A stretch of 12,191 nt of DNA from Methanosarcinales archaeon (GTDB lineage: Archaea > Halobacteriota > Methanosarcinia > Methanosarcinales > Methanogasteraceae): NCBI GenBank assembly GCA_030672605.1, contig DAOVGE010000189.1, positions 1 to 12,191 of the forward strand, read 5' to 3'. Numbering within the stretch: the stretch's first letter is position 1; each line of letters opens with the position of its first letter. The notes under the pieces are model-generated. The model searched no databases and was not told the origin of the DNA. It worked only from the letters and a program-made list of their open reading frames with translations. Positions 1 through 5,934 of the stretch are shown here, piece by piece. Both the position numbers and the translations under genes were made by a program.

Positions 1-1398
1 ATACAACTCGTCGATAAGAACGTGTACGGGAACAACGGACTCGATATCAAGAGCCTTGAGCGAACTCTCCCAGATCAGAGCGAAACGACGCTCGCTTACG
101 ACGCGATCAAGCCGTACTCGCCCGGAAGCTACACGCTCGAACCGGCAACGGTCACATACACAAATCCCGAAACCGGAAAGGAGGAGACTGTGACCTCAAA
201 CAGACTTGATATCACGGTCAATGGCACAGCAGCGCAGGCGCAGGCGCAGCAGGGCATAACAACGATCTATGAGTGCGGCGGGCAGAGCATGCACTCGACA
301 TCCTACAGTTCGGGAAGCTCAATGAGTGTTCAGATTGGAGGTTCGGCAGGAACCGGGGGGATGGGGCAGCAAAATCAGCAAAATCAGCAGGAGGGAGATC
401 CCGGGGCTCGAGTCCAGAATAACCAGCTAAACCAGAATACTGGTGCAATCAAAGAGGAGATGCAGAAGGAGATGCAGAAACAGCAGCAGATGGGGGATGA
501 ATTCAAGAAACAGATCGCAGAGAACCCTGAGTTCCAGAAGAAACATCAGGAATTGCTGAATAATGGTTATAATCTCACGAATGCATCCGTAAATCCGGTC
601 TCAAACAACACCGGAGACTTCGAGCTCGTATACCAGAAACCAGATGGCGAAACGGCACGCCTTGCCGGAAGTATGGAGAACGGGAGTATGCAGGAGCTAA
701 TGTCTCAGACGAGCGAGGATGAGAGCGCGATCATGGCTGCGCTGGAGCAGAACCCCGAGTTTCAGCGGCTGGATTACGGGCTGAATGATAGTGGGTTTAA
801 GAGAGGTGCTGCTGCGTTTGATCAGCTCTCGCAGAATCACACGCAAGTAACAGTCCTTTATGTGGGCGAAGACGGCGAGAAGAGGGAGATTTGCGCGGAT
901 TATGTCAATGGGACAATTGAGAACGTCGCAATCGTCGGCGAATCCGGACGGGAGCGGGACATGTTGTGGATTCTAATGCTCGCTCTGGTTATATGTGTGG
1001 CGTGTGTTACTGGCTGGTTTGTTTATAGGAAATATCTGAATAAAGCCCCCGCACCACCGGTGCAACCCGTGGAAAAACCTGCAAACGCAGAGATGGATCA
1101 CGTTGCAATGTCTATAGGGATGATCAGAGAAGCGCGCGGTCTCTTCGAACGCGGGGAGGAGAAGGAGGCGTACGCAAAAGTGTCGGAAGCACTGAGATTC
1201 TATTTTTCGCATAAATTCGGATCCAACATGGAATTAACCGGAGTAGAGACGGTGCGTTTGCTGGAAAAGAAAAATCGAGACGTTCAAAAGGTAAGAGAAT
1301 GTCTCAACCGGTGCGAGCTCGTCGAATTTGCGAAATCTGAGCCGGATGAGGCGGAGTTTCGGAATATGGCTGAGATTGCGGATGAATTGATTAAATGA
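1..1398 (+). CDS. Membrane-anchored extracytoplasmic protein, BatD-like layout (5' end missing)
   Basis: The frame is open from base 1, so the true start lies upstream; a GTG at 22 is only an internal candidate. Numbering from the first visible codon gives 465 residues. Residues about 35-74 look like the end of a beta-rich extracytoplasmic domain (GSYTLEPATVTYTNPETG). Then comes a low-complexity Gln/Asn/Gly linker (about 77-155) and two related units of about 65 residues (171-232 and 245-312), each opening with NPEFQ. One transmembrane helix follows (about 321-343, ending in YRKY), then a Pro-rich hinge and a helical cytoplasmic tail of about 100 residues. Ectodomain, one helix and a helical tail is the layout of BatD-type proteins of MoxR/BatA-D clusters, but no partner gene is visible. 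It ends 25 bases from the convergent hisA. The function is unknown; I am sure of the coding frame and topology, not of the family. Confidence 0.8.
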   Translation: MQLVDKNVYGNNGLDIKSLERTLPDQSETTLAYDAIKPYSPGSYTLEPATVTYTNPETGKEETVTSNRLDITVNGTAAQAQAQQGITTIYECGGQSMHSTSYSSGSSMSVQIGGSAGTGGMGQQNQQNQQEGDPGARVQNNQLNQNTGAIKEEMQKEMQKQQQMGDEFKKQIAENPEFQKKHQELLNNGYNLTNASVNPVSNNTGDFELVYQKPDGETARLAGSMENGSMQELMSQTSEDESAIMAALEQNPEFQRLDYGLNDSGFKRGAAAFDQLSQNHTQVTVLYVGEDGEKREICADYVNGTIENVAIVGESGRERDMLWILMLALVICVACVTGWFVYRKYLNKAPAPPVQPVEKPANAEMDHVAMSIGMIREARGLFERGEEKEAYAKVSEALRFYFSHKFGSNMELTGVETVRLLEKKNRDVQKVRECLNRCELVEFAKSEPDEAEFRNMAEIADELIK

Positions 1399-1423
1399 CC
1401 GATGATTGCTGATTGGGGGCTGA

Positions 1424-2146
1424 TTACCGCAGCCACGCATCCATCGCCTCTTGCAGCGTGAATCGCCCCAAATAGAGCGCACTTCCAATGACCACGCCAG
1501 CAGCCCCGGCGTCCCTGCTTGCGGCGATATCCGACGTTGTGGTGATGCCGCCGGATGCGATCACTGGTATTCCTACCGACCGCACCAGTTCTGCGGTGGC
1601 ATTTGCCGCAATTCCGCCAAGCAAACCCTCCTTATCGATGTCTGTGAAGAGTATGCTTCCTGCGCCGAGTTCTTCGAATTTCCTTCCGATGTCAACCGAT
1701 CTGACCCCGGATCCGCGTGTCCATCCCTCGATTATGACTTCCCCGCCCGCAGAATCAAGAGCGATCATGATGTGCTCGCCTCCGAATCGGTCAGATAGTT
1801 CCCGGACGAATTCGGGGTTCTGGAGCGCTGCGGTGCTGACAATCACGCGATCCACGCCAACCCCGAGGAGGCTCTCGACGTCATTCATTGACCGGACGCC
1901 GCCACCCACTTGAATCTCGGAATCGCACTCCTCGCATATCTTCTCTACAATTCCAGCGTTCTGCCGCTTTCCACGGATCGCGCCGTCGAGATCGATCAGA
2001 TGGAGGGTCTTTGCGCCCTGATCCTCCCAATCACGCGCAATCATGGTGGGGTCGGGGAGTGAGACGAGTTCGTTTTCGGGATTTCCCTGTACCAGTTGCA
2101 CGCATCTGCCGCCCTTCAGATCAACGGCTGGAATGACTTCGAACAT
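1424..2146 (-). CDS. hisA: HisA, ProFAR isomerase (histidine biosynthesis)
   Basis: 1-(5-phosphoribosyl)-5-[(5-phosphoribosylamino)methylideneamino]imidazole-4-carboxamide isomerase performs the Amadori rearrangement of ProFAR to PRFAR, the fourth step of histidine synthesis, in the cytoplasm. The 240 residues match the usual length of this (beta/alpha)8 barrel. Visible signatures are the N-terminal AVDLKGG with the first catalytic Asp (D9), GGGVR at 81-85, ALD with D131, and FTDIDKEG with the second catalytic Asp (D169). The C-terminal phosphate-binding loops are ASGG (197-200) and GSALY (221-225). ATG is at 2146-2144. No Shine-Dalgarno sequence precedes it, and a TATA-like box sits about 29 bases upstream, so the transcript may be leaderless. 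No other his gene is in the window. Identification is firm. Confidence 0.97.
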   Translation of the reverse strand: MFEVIPAVDLKGGRCVQLVQGNPENELVSLPDPTMIARDWEDQGAKTLHLIDLDGAIRGKRQNAGIVEKICEECDSEIQVGGGVRSMNDVESLLGVGVDRVIVSTAALQNPEFVRELSDRFGGEHIMIALDSAGGEVIIEGWTRGSGVRSVDIGRKFEELGAGSILFTDIDKEGLLGGIAANATAELVRSVGIPVIASGGITTTSDIAASRDAGAAGVVIGSALYLGRFTLQEAMDAWLR

Positions 2147-2169
2147 GGTCTTTCTTTAGCGGGGCGGGG

Positions 2170-2187
2170 CTGCATAAACGTTTGCAG
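2170..2187 (-). promoter_or_regulatory. TATA-like box of hisA inside an imperfect dyad
   Basis: On the minus strand TTTATG (2178-2173) is centred about 29 bases from the hisA ATG, the spacing expected of an archaeal TATA box for a leaderless transcript. It lies within the dyad CTGC-AT-AAACGTTT-GCAG on the plus strand: an 8-bp core palindrome flanked by CTGC/GCAG, with two extra bases on one side. Such symmetry over a TATA box could be an operator. The promoter call is moderate and the operator call is inference. Confidence 0.4.
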
Positions 2188-2481
2188 CGTTCCCGGGGTT
2201 ATGCAATCGGGGAACTATGTGTTATACCCGAGCACACGGCATAAACTGCGATTTTTGTAATTGCCAATTTGACCATGAATACACAAGACCGGGGCACATA
2301 CAACATGATCGCCAATCAAGAGGTATCCACTTCAAAAGTATGGCGAAACTTATCTTCAGTCTTTCCTAAAGATATGGGACTTTTTGTTATTTTCTGGTCA
2401 CCATGATTTTTGGGTAGTGTGCCAATCCAGGATAGGTTAATAGGTATGTGTTTAGCTAAGTCGTCACCGAAAAATAACATA

Positions 2482-2684
2482 TTGAAATTTCCTAGTTCTG
2501 ATGCTTTCGGTGGTCGCTAACGGTAGCCCCCTCGCGTACGTGGAAAAACGCGGTGTACCCATCTCAACTTTGCGTCTCTCTCACCTTTGCGACCTTGCGT
2601 TAGATCAGATGAACGCAAAGACGCGATGACGCAAGGGCGCAAAGGTTGGAAACCACAGAATCCATCAGAATCAGGAAATTTCAA
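2482..2684. repeat. 12-bp inverted repeat pair around the CGCAAAG palindrome
   Basis: TTGAAATTTCCT at 2482-2493 recurs as its exact reverse complement at 2673-2684. The core GAAATTTC is itself palindromic, so some of the match is less surprising than for the 14-bp pairs. The pair flanks the palindromic unit at 2565-2648. Confidence 0.45.
2565..2648. repeat. Palindromic dispersed repeat, CGCAAAG word family
   Basis: Two 37-base arms (2565-2601 and 2612-2648) form an imperfect inverted repeat around a 10-base loop. The right arm reads as iterated words of about 8 bases (ACGCAAAG, ACGCGATG, ACGCAAGG, GCGCAAAG). The arms begin CAAC and end GTTG. Repeats of this wording are familiar from many environmental bacterial and archaeal genomes; their function is not settled. 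This is the only copy in the window. Confidence 0.75.
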
Positions 2685-2715
2685 CTTTCTTCATGTGTAT
2701 AACTGTCCGCTATCA

Positions 2716-2728
2716 AGCTTTTTATATG
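2716..2728 (+). promoter_or_regulatory. Isolated strong TATA-like sequence
   Basis: AAGCTTTTTATATGG contains TTTATAT, a good match to the archaeal TATA consensus. No credible start codon and reading frame follows. About 25 bases on, a transcript would begin near 2750 and run through the hairpin unit at 2774-2847. It could drive a small RNA or be a chance AT-rich match. Confidence 0.25.
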
Positions 2729-2773
2729 GGGGTCTACCTGCCAAAAATGCTACTTTATTTTTCTGCAAGCCCT

Positions 2774-2847
2774 AACCACGAGATTGCACAGATTTCCACG
2801 AGAAAGACTACCATCTTCTTGTGTCAATCTCGTGAAATCTCGTGGTT
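2774..2847. repeat. Palindromic dispersed repeat, CCACGAGATT word family (copy 1)
   Basis: Arms of 34 bases (2774-2807 and 2814-2847) surround a 6-base loop. Both arms open with AACCACGAGATT when read inward, and the inner part is a looser match. The wording repeats with a step of about 10 bases (CACGAGATTT, CACGAGATTG). A second member of the family is at 11734-11817. As RNA this would form a long hairpin. Confidence 0.8.
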
Positions 2848-2893
2848 TTTGTTCGCCTCAGCTAAACACATACGACCATTGTGTATATTATCT

Positions 2894-2939
2894 GCCACAG
2901 GGTGACACAGAGAGGAAATAACTCTATGATCTCTGTGGC
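2894..2939. repeat. Short palindromic repeat, CCACAGAG word family (copy 1)
   Basis: GCCACAG at 2894-2900 pairs with CTGTGGC at 2933-2939, and a less regular inner stem (CAGAGAG with CTCTATG) surrounds GAAATAA. The wording (CCACAG, ACACAGAGAG) is that of the larger unit at 11936-12053, so this looks like a shortened or decayed member. Confidence 0.6.
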
Positions 2940-2989
2940 TACCATTTTTACCCCCCGATTTGAAGTGGATACGTGAGTTCTATAGCGCT

Positions 2990-3541
2990 TCACATCTTCT
3001 TCTGATAGACCTGTGCGACGATTCCGAGCATAGCAGCGAGTACTGCCACTCCGAATGCCCATGTGAGTTTCATGTCAATTGGGATTGTGATTCGCGCACC
3101 CTCTGCAGAGGCACTGATCACATCGCTTCCGATGAGATACGGGAGATTGATCCGGAACGGGACGAGTCCTGCGGACTGATTCGCAAGAGTGATTGCAATC
3201 AACAGGGCAACGACAAACATTATCACGAGATACATCAGTTTCGTGGATCCGAAGCGTATCAACTCTTCGGCTATTGCTGTGTGGTCGTCAGATGTGATGA
3301 GTACCGAGCCTGCCAGAAGCACTGCTCCGACATAGATCACTCCGAGTTTGAGCCCGAGGCAGAACCACCAGAAGAGTGGAGTCGTCATCTTCTCCCCAAA
3401 TATGCTTGTCACGACCTCAAACGGCGCCGCAGAGACGACTAGTGCGTCTGTTCCCAGTGTGAGGTGCCACCACGCCCCGAGAAATGGCAGTGCGATTGTG
3501 AGCAATCCCGCAATTGTACCGGGTACGTTCAGCCGGGTCAT
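2990..3541 (-). CDS. Four-helix integral membrane protein of unknown function
   Basis: This 183-residue protein is not recognised as any named family. Hydrophobic segments suggest four transmembrane helices at about 7-27, 56-82, 101-119 and 158-178. Two longer loops lie on the same side (about 28-55 and 120-157); the second is beta-like and could be an extracytoplasmic mini-domain. A short loop between helices 2 and 3 carries TSDDHTAIAEELIRFGS. The tail ends VYQKKM, consistent with a cytoplasmic C-terminus. The ATG (3541-3539) overlaps the TGA of the upstream gene as ATGA, so the two are probably translationally coupled and act together. There is no enzyme motif. The interval with inverted repeats begins immediately downstream. 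Confidence 0.8.
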   Translation of the reverse strand: MTRLNVPGTIAGLLTIALPFLGAWWHLTLGTDALVVSAAPFEVVTSIFGEKMTTPLFWWFCLGLKLGVIYVGAVLLAGSVLITSDDHTAIAEELIRFGSTKLMYLVIMFVVALLIAITLANQSAGLVPFRINLPYLIGSDVISASAEGARITIPIDMKLTWAFGVAVLAAMLGIVAQVYQKKM

Positions 3542-4026
3542 GGCATCCCCGCCATTTCAATTATTATTCCTCCGATCTCCAGTTTTATTGTCAGGTTGGA
3601 GGGTGATTGTGTAGTACCCATAGTCGAAGGAGTCCCATCGAGCGGACCCGCAATCTCGAGGGTTGCGGACTCTTTCGGAGGAATCTTCACTTCGTCCTGT
3701 AGGCTGAGCCTGCTGGAACCGCCCTCGGTTGCAATATCGGCAGAAAGCTCTTTTACCGTCACAGGCACATTCAATGGCGAGCGAAACTCGATTTCAAGCG
3801 AAATCTTTCGTCCATCGTCGGAAATACCAACGTCTGATACCTTGAAAGAATCACCTCCAGCCATAACATCGGGAGCTATGAGATTTTCCATCTTCCTGGC
3901 AGGATCATCTGTAAAGAGCGTCGCCTCCACATCCCAGCCGTGTGTTGCAAACGCTGCCGCAACCGTTGCCGCGAGCAAGATCATCGGTACCAGAGGAAGG
4001 ATGATTCTCAGGGTTTTTACATTCAT
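3538..4026 (-). CDS. Secreted or N-terminally anchored LEA2-like protein
   Basis: With the ATG at 4026 the protein has 162 residues; a TTG one codon upstream is an alternative start. Residues about 6-27 form one hydrophobic helix after a short basic start (MNVKTLR), which is a signal peptide or membrane anchor. The rest is predicted beta-rich and exported. The stretch from about 67 to 125 (LEIEFRSPLNVPVTVKEL, then KIPPKESATLEIAG) has the rhythm of LEA2/WHy-type domains: N/SP-x-x-x-P, then a later 'ip-x-x-s' turn. That family match is by pattern only. It overlaps the membrane-protein gene as ATGA, which suggests a two-component envelope unit. A TTTAAA box about 28 bases upstream would allow a leaderless transcript. 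Confidence 0.75.
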   Translation of the reverse strand: MNVKTLRIILPLVPMILLAATVAAAFATHGWDVEATLFTDDPARKMENLIAPDVMAGGDSFKVSDVGISDDGRKISLEIEFRSPLNVPVTVKELSADIATEGGSSRLSLQDEVKIPPKESATLEIAGPLDGTPSTMGTTQSPSNLTIKLEIGGIIIEMAGMP

Positions 4027-4051
4027 CAATTAAATATGATCCTCAATTAAC

Positions 4052-4057
4052 TTTAAA
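4052..4057 (-). promoter_or_regulatory. Possible TATA box of the LEA2-like/membrane operon
   Basis: TTTAAA is centred about 28 bases upstream of the ATG at 4026, nearly the same geometry as for hisA. TATAAG at 4066-4075 is an alternative that would leave a short leader. Neither can be decided without a mapped transcript start. Confidence 0.3.
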
Positions 4058-4140
4058 TGATTGCGCACTTATAGCATAAGACGATGTGGTCATGCGGTGA
4101 TGCGGTCTGTGAGCTGTTGATTAGTGGTGTTGGGCAGTAA

Positions 4141-4148
4141 GTTTTAAA
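4141..4148 (+). promoter_or_regulatory. Probable TATA box of the CBS gene cluster
   Basis: GTTTTAAA lies about 48 bases before the first CBS gene. A start near 4170 would give a short leader that includes GGTGAT (4184-4189), complementary to the 3' end of archaeal 16S rRNA. Confidence 0.4.
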
Positions 4149-4192
4149 TGTACTGTGACCATGCATGATCACATGCGATTAATGGTGATTGA

Positions 4193-5128
4193 ATGAAAAG
4201 GCAACAACGATCGAAACCGCGCACAGTGATGGTAGGAGGTGCGCTGGATCGAGGGGGTGTCGGAACAACCAACTCACATGCTTCCGCACACCTCGGGGAT
4301 GTACTCACGATCGCAACGACGGACGTTGTGACGGTTCCACGGACGACAACGATCATGAGCACCGTGAAGACGATGGTGAGTCATGAATTCAGGAGAATCC
4401 CGATAGCAGACGCAGGCACAAAACAATTGAGAGGAATCATTGTATGCCAGAACATCGTTGATTTTCTGTGCGGCGGACCGAGACACTCTCTTGTCACCAA
4501 TCGATTCGGTGGCAACATACTTGCCGCGGTCAACGAGGAGGTTCGGGAGATCATGAAGCTCGAAGTCCCACATCTGTACCAGAATGCCTCGATAAGCGAT
4601 GCTCTGACTATGATGAAAAAAGAGATGGTTGGATGTCTACCTATTCTGGACAAGGATAACTGTGTGATGGCGATTGTCACTGAACAGGATTGTATGCGCA
4701 TGATTGCAGGCGTCAAGACCGAGGTTGAGGTGGCCGATTTCATGTCAACGGGCGTGACAACGATCGATCCGGATATTGACATCGGAACCGCCGGGAAACT
4801 GATGGTTGATAATGAATTCAGACGTCTACCGATCGTCAAAAACGGGATTCTGCTCGGGATCGTCACCGCTTTTGACATACTGCGGTTCCTTGGAAGCGGT
4901 GAAGCACTTACAAAAGGGGCAGTTGACATCGAGGGTGCGCTGACCGTGTCTGCCAAATCGCTGATCGAGAAGGACGTTATCTGGACGACCTCGGATCGGG
5001 ATCTGGGCGATTGCGCCCAGATGATGGTCACAAACGGCGTGGGATCACTTCCAATTATCGATCAGGGTGTTTTTACAGGAATATTGACAGAAATAGATAT
5101 TGTTAGGGCACTAGCTACATTGAAATAG
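4193..5128 (+). CDS. Four-CBS-domain protein, first of three
   Basis: A 311-residue cytoplasmic protein made of CBS motifs, after a basic N-terminal segment of about 35 residues. The four units run about 36-93, 116-172, 178-233 and 253-308. Each closes with the CBS signature: GIIVCQNIV (81), AIVTEQDCM (160), GIVTAFDIL (222) and GILTEIDIV (296). Units 1 and 3 share FRRxPI. CBS pairs form Bateman modules that typically bind AMP, ADP, ATP or SAM and regulate a partner. No catalytic, channel or DNA-binding domain is fused here, so the partner is unknown. The ATG at 4193 follows GGTGAT. The next gene starts six bases after the stop. The frame is certain; the ligand is not. Confidence 0.93.
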   Translation: MKRQQRSKPRTVMVGGALDRGGVGTTNSHASAHLGDVLTIATTDVVTVPRTTTIMSTVKTMVSHEFRRIPIADAGTKQLRGIIVCQNIVDFLCGGPRHSLVTNRFGGNILAAVNEEVREIMKLEVPHLYQNASISDALTMMKKEMVGCLPILDKDNCVMAIVTEQDCMRMIAGVKTEVEVADFMSTGVTTIDPDIDIGTAGKLMVDNEFRRLPIVKNGILLGIVTAFDILRFLGSGEALTKGAVDIEGALTVSAKSLIEKDVIWTTSDRDLGDCAQMMVTNGVGSLPIIDQGVFTGILTEIDIVRALATLK

Positions 5129-5134
5129 TGGAAC

Positions 5135-5932
5135 ATGCAAGTTAAGGACATAATGAGTGCTCCGGTGTATGCGATTACGCCGGCAGAGCCAGTTTCGCAT
5201 GCGCGCAATCTGATGCTCAGGCATAAGATCAGTCGGCTACTTGTGGTTTTGCATGACGAACCCGTTGGCATGCTCACCAAATCCGATATAGGGCGCAGGC
5301 TCAATCAGGCAGAGCCGCAGTGGCGAAGACGCCCGATCGACCAGATTCCTGTGCAACTGGTCATGACGAAGTCGCTGATCAGTATATACCCCGATGCCAC
5401 GCTCTCGCAGGTCTGCGAACTGATGCTTGAGAATAGCGTTGGCGGTCTTGCGGTTCGCGGCGAGGAGCTCTACGGAGTCGTCACCAAATGGGATCTGATC
5501 AAATACTTTTCTCAGGCAACAACTGCGATATGTGCAAGCGAGATCATGTCCGACTTTGTCGCATCTGTTCACAGACGGCACTCACTCGGTCACGTCCTCC
5601 AGTTGATGGAAGCGGAAGAGGTGGACCGGGTCGTGGTTCTCGAATACGGCGGACAAGCTGTGGGCATGATTACCAACTCCAATCTGACGTTTGCGTGTAT
5701 GCCATCCGGCAGCAGCATGCGCGGAAAGGTCCTCGAATTTCCAATTCTTGCAGAGGATATTATGTCCATGCCGCTAGTAACGATTGTAGAGGACGGGCTC
5801 GCAGTCGATGCAGCCGGTATGATGGTGGCGGAGGAGATCACAAGCATCGTTGTTCTCGACGAGAACGGGGATGTGACTGGTATTTTGAATCAAGAGAGTA
5901 TGTTACAAGCGATAATGAAGATGGGAGAATAA
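5135..5932 (+). CDS. Four-CBS-domain protein, second of three
   Basis: A 265-residue protein that starts directly in a CBS unit (MQVKDIMSAPVYAI) and consists of four: about 1-55, 72-126, 134-187 and 206-262. The first three carry signatures GMLTKSDI (45-52), GVVTKWDLI (114-122) and GMITNSNL (177-184). The fourth, GILNQESM (249-256), has lost the usual T-x-x-D, so its nucleotide pocket may be altered. No other domain is present. It begins six bases after the first CBS gene and ends two bases before the third, so the three are surely one transcript. No clear Shine-Dalgarno sequence precedes it, suggesting coupled translation. It may form hetero-oligomers with its neighbours (inference). Confidence 0.92.
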   Translation: MQVKDIMSAPVYAITPAEPVSHARNLMLRHKISRLLVVLHDEPVGMLTKSDIGRRLNQAEPQWRRRPIDQIPVQLVMTKSLISIYPDATLSQVCELMLENSVGGLAVRGEELYGVVTKWDLIKYFSQATTAICASEIMSDFVASVHRRHSLGHVLQLMEAEEVDRVVVLEYGGQAVGMITNSNLTFACMPSGSSMRGKVLEFPILAEDIMSMPLVTIVEDGLAVDAAGMMVAEEITSIVVLDENGDVTGILNQESMLQAIMKMGE

Positions 5933-5934
5933 GA

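Larger units (their letters stand above)
2444..2873. repeat. Inner 14-bp inverted repeat pair (430-bp span, MITE-like)
   Basis: GTATGTGTTTAGCT at 2444-2457 recurs as its exact reverse complement at 2860-2873. Continuing inward, 18 of the first 20 positions match, as expected of terminal inverted repeats. Like the outer pair, both ends begin GTAT. There is no coding capacity inside, and no target-site duplication is evident. Confidence 0.6.
2323..2972. repeat. Outer 14-bp inverted repeat pair (650-bp span)
   Basis: GTATCCACTTCAAA at 2323-2336 recurs as its exact reverse complement at 2959-2972. The match stops abruptly at both ends. The pair encloses a second 14-bp pair and the three palindromic units. 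It resembles the terminal repeats of a non-autonomous element. No transposase frame lies inside, and I see no flanking target-site duplication. Confidence 0.6.
2147..2989. other. Non-coding interval rich in inverted repeats
   Basis: No reading frame here looks like a protein: the short open frames are built from repeat words and lack convincing start signals. The interval lies between the hisA start and the 3' end of the minus-strand membrane-protein gene. Besides the three palindromic units listed separately, it contains three longer-range perfect inverted repeats (14, 14 and 12 bp). The stretch 2188-2322 shows nothing I can name. Remnants of transposable elements or a structured RNA are both possible. 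Confidence 0.7.

Noticed and set aside
1488..1913. 141-codon plus-strand frame inside hisA
   Set aside because: Pro/Ser/Thr-rich shadow of hisA; the minus strand encodes all HisA active-site motifs.
2693..2905. 70-codon plus-strand frame after the TATA-like box at 2721
   Set aside because: Its start lies upstream of the TATA-like element and it reads through the palindromic unit at 2774-2847; composition and lack of a ribosome site argue against a protein.
2565..2939. Possible CRISPR array, because several repeats lie close together
   Set aside because: The repeats are inverted, of three different sequences and unevenly spaced; there are no regular spacers and no cas genes.
4081..4115. Near-tandem ATGTGGTC / ATGCGGTG / ATGCGGTC in the divergent intergenic region
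   Set aside because: Three short degenerate copies without symmetry or clear placement relative to either TATA-like box; too weak to call an operator.
4381..5031. 216-codon minus-strand open frame antisense to the first CBS gene
   Set aside because: Ser/Ile-rich shadow translation; the plus strand has four CBS signatures in frame.
5488..5934. N-terminal extension of the third CBS protein
   Set aside because: This part overlaps the second CBS gene in another frame and its residues (Arg/Cys/Gly/Ser-rich) are a shadow; a good ribosome site and a normal CBS start are at 5935.
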